Positions 19,139 to 28,519 of a DNA stretch of 63,113 nt are shown here, in pieces (positions within the stretch are counted from its first letter, which is position 1; the number at the start of each line of letters is the position of its first letter). This DNA is from a bacterium. Lineage in GTDB: Bacteria; Patescibacteriota; Minisyncoccia; Phycocordibacterales; UBA9973. The stretch lies in contig JAKBMK010000025.1 of the NCBI GenBank assembly GCA_021831595.1, positions 1 through 63,113 of the forward strand, in the 5' to 3' direction. The notes under the pieces were generated by a model, which saw only the letters and a list, made by a program, of their open reading frames with translations, did not search any database and was not told where the DNA came from. The position numbers and the translations under genes are program-made.

Positions 19139-20449
19139 ATGACAAGCAAAGAGAACAACAAGGAAATACTAAACGCGATTGAAGTCAAGAATATTTCAAA
19201 GAAGTTTACCATTCCGCACGACAAGGTTAGCACTCTGAAAGGAGCTTTTGTGAACCTTTTCAAAAAGAATAATTCCGAGATATTCTACGCCCTAAGCGAC
19301 GTCTCTTTTGAAATTAAAAAAGGAGAATTCTTTGGTATCATCGGGCGTAACGGCAGTGGCAAGTCCACACTGCTGAAGATCTTAGCCGGTATCTACAGGC
19401 CCAACAAGGGGGTAGTGAAGATAAACGGCCGGATCTCGCCATTCCTTGAGCTCGGCATCGGCTTTAATCCGGAACTTTCCGGACGCGACAACGTGTATCT
19501 AAACGCCACTGTCCTCGGACTGACCAAGAAGGAGATTGATAGGAAGTTTGACTCTATCGTTGCCTTCTCAGAGCTTGAGAGATTCATAGACCAAAAGCTC
19601 AAGAATTATTCTTCCGGTATGAACGTCCGCCTTGCCTTCTCTGTCGCCATCCATGCCAATCGTGATATACTCCTTATGGACGAAGTTCTCGCCGTCGGCG
19701 ATGCGAACTTCCAATCCAAATGTCTAGCCGAATTTGCTCACTACAAAGAAATGGGTAAGACCGTCGTACTCGTGACTCACGACATCAGCACAGTCCAGCG
19801 CTACTGCGACCGAGCAATGCTCGTACGCAATGGCCGGATAGAAATGATCGGCAACCCAGAAGAAGTCGGCAATGAGTACATTTACCAAAATATGTCCGAC
19901 GAAGAGAAGAGGATATATAGTGAGGAGAAAAGAAAAATAAACCAAGCCGAAGAAGATTTAGCCAGTCTTAAAGGGCAAGCACTTGAAAATGAATTAAAAA
20001 GAATTGAAGATGAAAAAATAAAATTAGAAGAAGAGAAAAAGAACAAAATAGCGGAAATTACCGAAGTAAAATTCTTAGATAAGGATGGCAAAGAAAAGAA
20101 TGTCTTTGAAACAGGGGAGGATATCACAATTAGAGTTTATTTTAAAAAACGTAAAAATATTGACAAATTAAACTTTGGTATTGCTCTTTTTAATCAAGAA
20201 AATAATTGTATATTTGGTACTAATACATTTATAAATAAAATAAATACCTCCCAAATGTTAAAAAATGGTTTTTTTAACATAAACTATAAAGGAGTATCAC
20301 TGAGAACAAATTCATACTACATTCAAGCTGGAATATGGGGTGATATAGTTACTGTCAATTATGACTTTTTATCAAAATCTAAAATATTTAAAGTGTTTAC
20401 GAAAGATCAGAACATAGGTATAATAAACATTAATCATAGCTGGAATTAA
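19139..20449 (+). CDS. wzt: Polysaccharide ABC transporter ATP-binding protein with C-terminal substrate-binding domain (Wzt-like)
   Basis: GIIGRNGSGKSTLLKILAGIYRP Walker A, NYSSGMNVRLAFSVAI signature, C-terminal beta-rich extension. Confidence 0.92.
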   Translation: MTSKENNKEILNAIEVKNISKKFTIPHDKVSTLKGAFVNLFKKNNSEIFYALSDVSFEIKKGEFFGIIGRNGSGKSTLLKILAGIYRPNKGVVKINGRISPFLELGIGFNPELSGRDNVYLNATVLGLTKKEIDRKFDSIVAFSELERFIDQKLKNYSSGMNVRLAFSVAIHANRDILLMDEVLAVGDANFQSKCLAEFAHYKEMGKTVVLVTHDISTVQRYCDRAMLVRNGRIEMIGNPEEVGNEYIYQNMSDEEKRIYSEEKRKINQAEEDLASLKGQALENELKRIEDEKIKLEEEKKNKIAEITEVKFLDKDGKEKNVFETGEDITIRVYFKKRKNIDKLNFGIALFNQENNCIFGTNTFINKINTSQMLKNGFFNINYKGVSLRTNSYYIQAGIWGDIVTVNYDFLSKSKIFKVFTKDQNIGIININHSWN

Positions 20450-20454
20450 TAAAA

Positions 20455-21114
20455 ATGAACGATTTAAAAAAATATTTTGAAAATAACTACAAAAGCCTAA
20501 TTCATAAATGGAATCATTATTTTGAAATATATGATAATCATTTTTCACGTTTTAGAGGTAAAAATATAACTATTCTTGAAATTGGAGTTTCGCATGGTGG
20601 GTCTTTGCAAATGTGGAAAGATTATTTTGGAGAAAAAGCCACTATTATAGGGGTTGATATTAATCCCGATTGCAAAAAACTTGAAGAGGATGGAATTAAA
20701 ATATACATTGGGTCTCAAGAGGATCGAGCATTTTTAAGAGATCTTAAATATAAAATACCAAAAGTTGATATTTTAATTGATGATGGTGGCCATACTATGA
20801 AACAACAAATCACAACTTTTGAAGAACTATATGATCATGTAAAAGATGATGGAGTTTATCTTTGTGAAGATTTACATACTTCTTATTGGGAAGAATATGG
20901 AGGAGGGTACAAAAAAGATGATTCTTTTATTGAATATAGTAAGAATTTTATTGATTATATAAACTCATGGCATTCACATTCTAAAAATGAATTAGATGTA
21001 AATTTTTTTACAGAATCAGCCAATTCTTTACATTATTATGACAGTATTTTAGTTATTGAAAAAAGAAAAAGAACCGAACCTTATCATGAAATGACAGGAA
21101 ATCCAACAATATAA
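20455..21114 (+). CDS. Class I SAM-dependent methyltransferase / cephalosporin-hydroxylase-like
   Basis: ITILEIGVSHGGSLQMWKDYFGEKATIIGVDINPDC...VDILIDDGGH. Confidence 0.75.
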   Translation: MNDLKKYFENNYKSLIHKWNHYFEIYDNHFSRFRGKNITILEIGVSHGGSLQMWKDYFGEKATIIGVDINPDCKKLEEDGIKIYIGSQEDRAFLRDLKYKIPKVDILIDDGGHTMKQQITTFEELYDHVKDDGVYLCEDLHTSYWEEYGGGYKKDDSFIEYSKNFIDYINSWHSHSKNELDVNFFTESANSLHYYDSILVIEKRKRTEPYHEMTGNPTI

Positions 21115-21118
21115 AAAT

Positions 21119-24100
21119 ATGAACTGGGAATATTACAATCCAAAATTTGAATATGAAGAAATTTTTGAAGATTTATCTTGGCCATGGGCAGGGCATAAAT
21201 ACTTTGCGTATGATTTAATTTCTAACATTAAACCAAAAATTATTGTTGAACTTGGAACACATTATGGCACTTCGTTATGGTCATTCTCGCAAGCCGTTAA
21301 AGACCAAAAACTAAATACAGAGATTAATGCCATAGATACATGGAAGGGGGATAAACATGCTGGTTTCTATGGTGAGGAAATTTATGAAACAGTAAAAGAT
21401 ATAAAAAACAAATTTTATTCAGGAGTAAAAATTAATTTAATTAGAAAAACTTTTGATGAAGCCCTATCCGATTTTAATGATGATTCAATAGATATATTAC
21501 ATATAGATGGTTTACATACATATGAAGCTGTAAAACATGATTTTGAGAATTGGCTTCCAAAAGTAAAAAATAATGGAATTATTATTTTTCATGACACGGT
21601 TGTTTCAAGGGAAGATTTTGGAGTATATAAATTATGGAAAGAACTAAAAAAAACATATCAATCAATAGAATTTTTTCACTCATATGGTCTAGGCGTTTTA
21701 TTTAAAGATGAAAACAATTCAATTTTTGGGCTAAAAGAAGAATTAGAACTTCATTATGCATATTTATTGGAAGACATAGAAAATGGTAAAATTGTTAAGT
21801 TATTTAATGATTTAAATGAAAAAAATAAAATTATTGAAAAAAAGAATCAAGAAATTGAATCAAAAGAATCAATAATTCAAAAAAAAGATTTGGAAATTAA
21901 TTCTAAGATTTTTGAAATTGAGTTTATGAAATCGTCTAGATTCTGGAAAATAAAAACTTTTTATGAAAAATTTAAAAACCCGATTTTAAAAGCTATTAAA
22001 TTAATTAAAAAAGCTATAGTTATTTTGAAAAAAGATGGATTAATTATTTTTACAAAAAAAGTAATTAATTTTATTCTTAATTATAAAACAAACCGTAATA
22101 TTTTTTTAATGCCATGTTTAAATGTTAATAATATTTCCAATGAAATTTTTAATAAACAACAGAACGAATTTTCAAAAGAAGAAATAAAATTACAAATAAA
22201 AAATTTTTCTAAAAAACCACTTATCTCAATAATTGTTCCAGTATATAATACTCCGCCAATATGGCTGAGAAAGGCAATTGATTCTTTATGTAATCAGTAT
22301 TACGAAAATTGGGAGATATGTGCAGTTGATGATTTTTCTACCAATGATAAAACACGATTAATTTTAAAAGAATATGGCAAACTTGATCCGAGGGTAAAAT
22401 TTATTTTTTTAGGAGAAAATGGTGGTATTTCTAATGCGTCAAACATAGCCTTGGAAATGGCAAAAGGAGAATATGTTGCGTTGCTTGATCATGATGATGA
22501 ACTGACAAAAGATGCATTATTTTGGGTGGTTAAGGAGATAAATGATAATCCAACTGCTGATTTTCTCTATTCAGATGAGTGTAAAATAGATGATACCGAG
22601 GAAAGAAAATTATTTGATTTTTTCTTTAAGCCAGACTGGTCCCCAGAATTTTTGTTTAATTTTATGTATACAGGTCATTTTACTATTTATAAGAAAAAAT
22701 TAGTTAATGAAGTTGGAAATTTTCGTAGTGAATATGATTTCTCTCAAGATTATGATTTAGCTTTAAGATGTTCAGAAAAAGCTAAGAACATTGTCCACAT
22801 TGAAAGAGTTTTGTATTTATGGAGGGCAGTAGATGGTTCGGCTGCAAATGGTGGGAAAGATTATGCAAGAAAAACAAATATTGCTGCATTACAGGATTTT
22901 GCACATAGAAAAGGTTTACTTGCTCGTGCAACAATATTACCTAATGCCAATTATTTAAATATTATAAATAACATAAACAAAAAAATTTCAATAATAATAC
23001 CATCAGATTCAATTGATAATATTATTCGATCTATAGAAAATATAATTAAAAAAACAAATTACCCATTGTTTGAAGTAATAGTAGTTTGTAACTCTAATAT
23101 TAAAAATAATCTGGAACAAAAATATAAACAAAAAAATATAATTTTTAAACCATATGATAAGCAATTTAATTTTTCTGATAAATGTAATCAGGGAGCCCAA
23201 AAAGCCTTAGGGGATATATTAGTTTTTTACAATGATGATGTTGTACCTATTAATGATGATTGGTTAGTCAAACTTATTGAATATATAGATATAAATGGTA
23301 TTGGTGGAATATCTCCAAAGTTATTATATGAAGATGGCACTGTGCAATATGCTGGAATGACTACTAATAGCCTCCCTTTTTGTGGAACTTTTCTACATCA
23401 AAAAAATGAATCTGAAACGATGGTAAATTTATTAAGGAATGTTTCTATTTTAAGTGGAGCATGTTTGGCAATTAAAAAAAGTATTTTTTTTGAAGTGGGA
23501 GGATTTGATTCAATTAATACACCAGCGGGACATAGTGATTTGGATTTAAGTTTCAAAATAAGAGATGCTGGTTATAGATGTGTTTACACTCCTTATTCCG
23601 TTCTTTCTCACATAGGAAATCACTCTTGGCATATTAAAAAAGATAAGGCCGATATTTATGTATTAAGTAGGTGGGGTAAATATATATCAAATGACCCATA
23701 TTATACAAAAAGTATGCGTGCCACATATGAAGGTTATTTGCCCGAACAATTTGGTATTTTTTCAAAACAATCAGAATTTTTCAAAAAGAAATTTAATGTA
23801 CTAATAGTTATACACGAGCTAACAATTACTGGTGCTCCAATTATTGCATTTGATATAGCAAAAGCCGTATTAGAACTTGGTGGATACCCAGTGATGTATT
23901 CATATTCTGATGGACCGCTTCGTTTTGAATTAGAAAAATTAAATATACCCGTTATTGTTAATAATATTGCGAAACAAGATGAATTTAGTTTTATAAATTT
24001 TGCCAAAAATTTTGATGTTATAATAGCAAATACTGTTGTTACATATCCAGCTGTTCATATGATACAAGATATTGTACCAACAATATGGTATATACACGAA

Positions 24101-24862
24101 GCCCAAAACATTGAATCATTTTTTATTCCTTATTTTGACAATAATAAAATTAAATTAGAAGATACATTAAAAAATACCAGAGCCACCATTTGTGTTCCAA
24201 GTGAATATTCTTTGAATGTTGTTAAAAAATATAATAAAAATGTCCAATTATTTAGGTATGGTTTTAATGATTTGTATGATAAAGAAATTGATATAAAAAA
24301 AGATATACAGTTTAGTATCATAGGAACGATTGAAGACAGAAAAGCTCAAGATATTTTTGTTGAAGCAATATTATTAATGCCAGAAAAATATCAAAAGAAA
24401 GCAAAATTTAATATTATAGGTAATGATAAAACTTGTCTATCTTTTTCTCAGAAATTAAAAGAAAAAACTAAAAAAATACCATCAGTTGTTTGGCACGGAT
24501 TAATTTTAGATCAGAATAAAAAAAAGAATTTATTCATAAAAACCTCAATTTTAGTTGTGATTTCTCGTGATGATTGTGCTCCGTTGGTGGTTACTGAGGG
24601 AGCAGTATTAATGAAGCCATCAATTATTAGTACAAACGTTGGAACTTGTTTTCCTTTTGATAATGGAAAAACTGGTTTTATTGTTGAAACTGGTAATATT
24701 AAACAGTTAGCAGAAACGATGATGAATATTATTGATAATCCATCTATATTAAATTCTATGGGTGAAGAAGCAAGAAAAAGATATTTAGAAACATCAACTA
24801 TTGATTTATTTAGAAATAAGATCTTATCTTTAATAAAAGAAAAAACGAATTTAAAAATTTAG
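21119..24862 (+). CDS. Multidomain glycan enzyme: methyltransferase + GT2 + second GT2 + GT4-like
   Basis: VELGTHYGTSLWSFSQAV; LISIIVPVYNTPPIWLRKAIDSL; KISIIIPSDS...VFYNDDV; C-terminal FNVLIVIHELTITGAPIIAFDIAKAV...GT4-like. Confidence 0.85.
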   Translation: MNWEYYNPKFEYEEIFEDLSWPWAGHKYFAYDLISNIKPKIIVELGTHYGTSLWSFSQAVKDQKLNTEINAIDTWKGDKHAGFYGEEIYETVKDIKNKFYSGVKINLIRKTFDEALSDFNDDSIDILHIDGLHTYEAVKHDFENWLPKVKNNGIIIFHDTVVSREDFGVYKLWKELKKTYQSIEFFHSYGLGVLFKDENNSIFGLKEELELHYAYLLEDIENGKIVKLFNDLNEKNKIIEKKNQEIESKESIIQKKDLEINSKIFEIEFMKSSRFWKIKTFYEKFKNPILKAIKLIKKAIVILKKDGLIIFTKKVINFILNYKTNRNIFLMPCLNVNNISNEIFNKQQNEFSKEEIKLQIKNFSKKPLISIIVPVYNTPPIWLRKAIDSLCNQYYENWEICAVDDFSTNDKTRLILKEYGKLDPRVKFIFLGENGGISNASNIALEMAKGEYVALLDHDDELTKDALFWVVKEINDNPTADFLYSDECKIDDTEERKLFDFFFKPDWSPEFLFNFMYTGHFTIYKKKLVNEVGNFRSEYDFSQDYDLALRCSEKAKNIVHIERVLYLWRAVDGSAANGGKDYARKTNIAALQDFAHRKGLLARATILPNANYLNIINNINKKISIIIPSDSIDNIIRSIENIIKKTNYPLFEVIVVCNSNIKNNLEQKYKQKNIIFKPYDKQFNFSDKCNQGAQKALGDILVFYNDDVVPINDDWLVKLIEYIDINGIGGISPKLLYEDGTVQYAGMTTNSLPFCGTFLHQKNESETMVNLLRNVSILSGACLAIKKSIFFEVGGFDSINTPAGHSDLDLSFKIRDAGYRCVYTPYSVLSHIGNHSWHIKKDKADIYVLSRWGKYISNDPYYTKSMRATYEGYLPEQFGIFSKQSEFFKKKFNVLIVIHELTITGAPIIAFDIAKAVLELGGYPVMYSYSDGPLRFELEKLNIPVIVNNIAKQDEFSFINFAKNFDVIIANTVVTYPAVHMIQDIVPTIWYIHEAQNIESFFIPYFDNNKIKLEDTLKNTRATICVPSEYSLNVVKKYNKNVQLFRYGFNDLYDKEIDIKKDIQFSIIGTIEDRKAQDIFVEAILLMPEKYQKKAKFNIIGNDKTCLSFSQKLKEKTKKIPSVVWHGLILDQNKKKNLFIKTSILVVISRDDCAPLVVTEGAVLMKPSIISTNVGTCFPFDNGKTGFIVETGNIKQLAETMMNIIDNPSILNSMGEEARKRYLETSTIDLFRNKILSLIKEKTNLKI

Positions 24863-24938
24863 ATAAAACAAAAACATAGCAAGAATCGTTTTTGCTACAA
24901 CTTACTACAATTTTTGACATTTTGGGGGAGAAATGACT

Positions 24939-24957
24939 CGCAAGAACCGTTCTTGCG
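24939..24957. repeat. Family-1 palindrome CGCAAGAACCGTTCTTGCG
   Basis: Perfect copy immediately 5' of the RAYT gene. Confidence 0.97.
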
Positions 24958-24981
24958 AAAGGAAAACGAGATTGATATAAT
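24953..24981 (+). promoter_or_regulatory. RAYT-1 promoter overlapping its palindrome
   Basis: TTGCGA (24953-24958, right arm of palindrome) - 17 bp - TGA-TATAAT (24976-24981). Confidence 0.6.
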
Positions 24982-24987
24982 TAAATT

Positions 24988-25674
24988 ATGTTGAGAAAAG
25001 ATCCATTTATTACTGGTGAGTACTATCATATATATAACAGAGGAATAGACAAAAGAAATATATTTAAACTAGAAAGAGATTATGAGAGATTCATGATGCT
25101 TTTGTATGTTTCTAATTCTACTAATGAAAATTCTTTACGATTAGATGATCTTTTAAATAAACAGCATAAAAGTTTTAAAGAAGTTTTGATTTTAGATAAA
25201 GGTAAGCCACTAGTTTCTATAGGTGCTTGGTGTCTTATGACCAACCATTTTCATTTATTAGTTAGGCAAGAGGTAGACGGAGGGATAACTAAATTTATGA
25301 GAAAAGTGGGGGTAGGGTATTCAATGTTTTTTAATATTAAATATCATAGGCAGGGAGCCTTGTTTGGGGGGCTCTTCAAATCTAAATTAATTGGTAAGAA
25401 TGATAATTATTTAAAAATGCTTTTGGCATATATTCATTTAAATTCACTTGAGATAAATTTCCCAGATTTAGAAAATAAAAAAGGGGAGTATAAAGAGGAT
25501 GAAATGAAAGAATTTTTGGATTCATATCGGTATTCTAGTTATAGGGATTATATGGGAATTAATAGAACAGAGAAGAGTATTTTAAACAGAGAATCTTTCC
25601 CGGAATATTTTCATACAGATCAATCCTTCATTGAATTTGTGGAGAATTTTTATCTTTATAAACAACAGCACTAA
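24988..25674 (+). CDS. REP-associated tyrosine transposase (IS200-like Y1_Tnp, RAYT-1)
   Basis: GEYYHIYNRGIDKRNIF; ...IGAWCLMTNHFHLLVRQEVDGGITKFMRKVGVGYSMFFN (HUH motif NHFHLL); LAYIHLNSLE. Confidence 0.92.
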   Translation: MLRKDPFITGEYYHIYNRGIDKRNIFKLERDYERFMMLLYVSNSTNENSLRLDDLLNKQHKSFKEVLILDKGKPLVSIGAWCLMTNHFHLLVRQEVDGGITKFMRKVGVGYSMFFNIKYHRQGALFGGLFKSKLIGKNDNYLKMLLAYIHLNSLEINFPDLENKKGEYKEDEMKEFLDSYRYSSYRDYMGINRTEKSILNRESFPEYFHTDQSFIEFVENFYLYKQQH

Positions 25675-25752
25675 TCTTTCTAACCTTTCGCAAGAACCGT
25701 TCTTGCGACAAAAATCTTTCTAACCTTTCGCAAGAACCGTTCTTGCGACAAA
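25673..25752. repeat. Two direct copies of a ~40-bp unit containing the family-1 palindrome
   Basis: AATCTTTCTAACCTTTCGCAAGAACCGTTCTTGCGACAAA repeated; palindromes at 25689-25707 and 25729-25747. Confidence 0.95.
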
Positions 25753-25856
25753 GTTCTTGCGACAAATAAAAAGAAAAGGGCTCCTTAGGTAGTTAACCGT
25801 TCGGATCTCTCTTCGTATTGATATGGGTATTATATATCTTTGTGGTGCTACGGACT

Positions 25857-25875
25857 CGCAAGAACCGTTCTTGCG
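25857..25875. repeat. Family-1 palindrome CGCAAGAACCGTTCTTGCG
   Basis: Perfect copy, followed by partial CTTGCGACAA. Confidence 0.97.
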
Positions 25876-25890
25876 ACAATCTTGCGACAA

Positions 25891-25940
25891 CAAAGGCAAG
25901 ACCTTTGCACGGACAGCAAATTGCAAAGGTCTTGCCTTTG
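25891..25940. repeat. REPIN-like doublet (family 2), left copy
   Basis: CAAAGGCAAGACCTTTG-CACGGACAGCAAATTG-CAAAGGTCTTGCCTTTG; exact reverse complement of 27001-27050. Confidence 0.97.
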
Positions 25941-25946
25941 CGTCTA

Positions 25947-26906
25947 TTAAGTTTTTATTAGATAAGTTCTTCCTTTGAATATACGATACAGGAATATCAA
26001 GAAGTTGATGATGGATACTCCCACTACGTCCAAGAAAGATAAAGCCCAGCCGATGTAAGCAGGGAGGAAGAGCTTCTTGGTCTTGATAGACTTTTTGAAG
26101 TTTGATCTACTTGTTTTTGTATCTCCTCCTAAGAAATACATGATCCCAAGGCGGAAGTATCCTACGTGGACATAGTTGTATTTTGAATAAAGATCATAAT
26201 GCTTTTGGAAGACGTATTCGGCGTCTTTCACTTTTATCAGCTTGTCCTTTGATGCCTTTGTGATGTTATTCTCATGAAAATAATAGTTGAACAATGGCTC
26301 GTTTATAAAAGTTATATTGTAGCCAAGGCTCATGACCCGTATCCACATATCCCAATCCTCCGAATATTTCATTCGTTCGTCTCTCTTGCCAACAGCGTAG
26401 GCGACTTCGCTTTTCATTAGTACACTGCTGTTGCTGTATATTGGGTTCCTTAGCAGAATTTCTGGGATCGCGACTTTTTCATTGATAGGATTATAAATGC
26501 TAAAGCAGTTGCCTTTGTCATTTATCAAGTTAGCTCCGCAGGAGACAATGCAAAGCTTCTCGTCTTTGGATTCTTCAAAAGCTTTTAATTGTTTTGCCAG
26601 CTTCTCGGGTAGCCACTCGTCGTCGTGGTCTAAGAATGCGATGTACTGGCCCACGGCGCGCTCTACTCCTACATTTTTAGGAGTGGCGGGGCCACCGGAG
26701 TTTTGAGATGTTTGCAAGAGTTTGATCCGTGGATCTTGCCTGATGAATTCGCCGATCAATTCTGTCGTATTGTCAGTAGAGTGGTCGTCCACTATCAAGT
26801 ATTCCCAGTCTGTAAATGTTTGAGCGCGGACGCTCTCAACTGTCCTCTTTATGAAAAGGGAGCTGTTGTAAGTCGGTGTGATGATGGATACTTTAGGGTT
26901 GTTCAT
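25947..26906 (-). CDS. Family 2 glycosyltransferase
   Basis: KVSIITPTYNSSLFIKRTVESVRAQTFTDWEYLIVDDHSTDNT...FLDHDDEW. Confidence 0.93.
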   Translation of the reverse strand: MNNPKVSIITPTYNSSLFIKRTVESVRAQTFTDWEYLIVDDHSTDNTTELIGEFIRQDPRIKLLQTSQNSGGPATPKNVGVERAVGQYIAFLDHDDEWLPEKLAKQLKAFEESKDEKLCIVSCGANLINDKGNCFSIYNPINEKVAIPEILLRNPIYSNSSVLMKSEVAYAVGKRDERMKYSEDWDMWIRVMSLGYNITFINEPLFNYYFHENNITKASKDKLIKVKDAEYVFQKHYDLYSKYNYVHVGYFRLGIMYFLGGDTKTSRSNFKKSIKTKKLFLPAYIGWALSFLDVVGVSIINFLIFLYRIFKGRTYLIKT

Positions 26907-27000
26907 TCTAGTGCGTTGTTGTTCTACTCATTCTTAATATTCTTTGGCAAACATATCAGCATTCTAGCATAAATAAAGGGCATACGGCAGGGTAAAGCCA

Positions 27001-27050
27001 CAAAGGCAAGACCTTTGCAATTTGCTGTCCGTGCAAAGGTCTTGCCTTTG
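27001..27050. repeat. REPIN-like doublet (family 2), right copy
   Basis: CAAAGGCAAGACCTTTGCAATTTGCTGTCCGTGCAAAGGTCTTGCCTTTG. Confidence 0.97.
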
Positions 27051-27082
27051 TGGGTTATTCTATTTGTATCAAAAGCTTGCCT

Positions 27083-27129
27083 TAATCGTATCATAATGAT
27101 ACGATTAGAGCATATAAATGATACGATTA
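27083..27129. promoter_or_regulatory. Operator of second Fic gene
   Basis: 25-nt palindrome TAATCGTATCATAATGATACGATTA (27083-27107) plus third half-site ATGATACGATTA (27118-27129) just before ATG. Confidence 0.75.
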
Positions 27130-27134
27130 AATAT

Positions 27135-28187
27135 ATGAGGGATATGAGTAAAAGACAAATTAATATATTAGAAAAGTTTCCAGAAGAAGGGAAGATTTCA
27201 TCTTCCGATATTTTAAAAATTTTAGGAGAGAAAGTGTCCTTAATTACGATCAAAAGAGATTTAGAGAGTTTGGTTGTACTAAAGTATTTAGAGAGAAAAG
27301 GAAAGGGTAGATCTACTGTATATGAAAAGACTACCTTAGGAATGTTGCTATCCCCAGTAGATGCTTCCAAGTATAACGCAGTAGACCCCGATGTTCGGAA
27401 TGGAAGAGATAGTTTTAATTTTTCTCTGTTTGAAAATTTTCCTAAAGATGTCTTCATGAGTGATGAAAAAGAATCTCTAGATAATGCGACAAAAAAATAT
27501 CAAAAAAATATTAAAAATATAAGTCAGACAGTACAGTTTAAAGAATTAGAGAGGTTTGTCATAGAACTGTCTTGGAAGTCTTCAAAAATTGAAGGGAACA
27601 CATACACCTTGCTAGATACAGAGAAGCTTATCCGTGAAGGCATTCCCGGAGAAGGACGTACCAAAGATGAAACGACGATGATACTTAATCATAAAAAAGC
27701 TTTTTCTTTTATTATGGATAATCTGGGTGACTTGCATAAAAATGGTGTCAACCTAAAATTCATAGAAAAAGTTCACGAATTACTGACTTCTGGACTAGGG
27801 GTTTCAAGGGGTATCAGGAATGGTTTAGTGGGTGTTATCGGTACTAAATACAAACCACTTGATAATAAGTATCAGATAAATGAAGCGCTAGAGACTCTTT
27901 ATAAGAGAGTGAATCAAATGCAGAATGTGTACAGTAAGGCTTTAACTCTACTTGTTGGAATTTCATATATCCAACCCTTTGAAGATGGGAACAAAAGGAC
28001 TGCTCGTTTGCTTTGCAATGCTATCCTTTTGTCTTTAAAGTGTGCTCCATTGTCGTATCGCAGTGTAGATGAGAATAATTATAGGGAATCCATTCTTGTT
28101 TTTTATGAGAAAAATTCTTTGGTGCCAATGAAAAAAATATTTATAGATCAATATATTTTTTCAACGGAGAACTACTTAGTTAAGTAG
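27135..28187 (+). CDS. Fic-fold protein with N-terminal winged helix and degenerate catalytic motif
   Basis: wHTH RQINILEKFPEEGKISSSDILKILG; SSKIEGNT inhibitory-type motif; YIQPFEDGNKRTAR where catalytic His is Gln. Confidence 0.88.
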   Translation: MRDMSKRQINILEKFPEEGKISSSDILKILGEKVSLITIKRDLESLVVLKYLERKGKGRSTVYEKTTLGMLLSPVDASKYNAVDPDVRNGRDSFNFSLFENFPKDVFMSDEKESLDNATKKYQKNIKNISQTVQFKELERFVIELSWKSSKIEGNTYTLLDTEKLIREGIPGEGRTKDETTMILNHKKAFSFIMDNLGDLHKNGVNLKFIEKVHELLTSGLGVSRGIRNGLVGVIGTKYKPLDNKYQINEALETLYKRVNQMQNVYSKALTLLVGISYIQPFEDGNKRTARLLCNAILLSLKCAPLSYRSVDENNYRESILVFYEKNSLVPMKKIFIDQYIFSTENYLVK

Positions 28188-28211
28188 GAAATATAATTTG
28201 GCTAATAATAC

Positions 28212-28248
28212 AACAGGCGGAGGCGTAAGCCTCCGCCTGTTGTATATG
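28212..28248 (+). terminator. Terminator-like hairpin
   Basis: ACAGGCGGAGGC-GTAA-GCCTCCGCCTGT. Confidence 0.7.
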
Positions 28249-28254
28249 TATTTT

Positions 28255-28461
28255 CTAATGCGTAAAGATTATTATTATCGTCCTTAGTATTATCCCAAAG
28301 TCGATGAAGATATTTCTATTTTTTATATAATACAAATCATACTCAAATTTTTCTTTTGAGCTCTCGATCGTGTTTGCATAGCGGTACTTGATCTGGGCCC
28401 AGCCGGTGAATCCTGGGCGGATGATATGGCGGAGGTTGTAGTGGGGGATGGTCTCGGACAT
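28255..28461 (-). pseudogene. C-terminal fragment of polyprenyl glycosylphosphotransferase
   Basis: IPHYNLRHIIRPGFTGWAQIKYRYANTIESSKEKFEYDLYYIKNRNIFIDFGIILRTIIIIFTH nearly identical to the end of 29421-30734. Confidence 0.9.
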
Positions 28462-28519
28462 ATGGGTATTCTAGCATAAATAAGGGGGATACGGCAGGGC
28501 AGAGCAGGGTAGCACTCTG

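Noticed and set aside
25673-25752. Possible CRISPR array (direct repeats with palindromic core)
   Set aside because: Only two adjacent copies without unique spacers, no cas genes; better explained as REP elements linked to RAYT-1.
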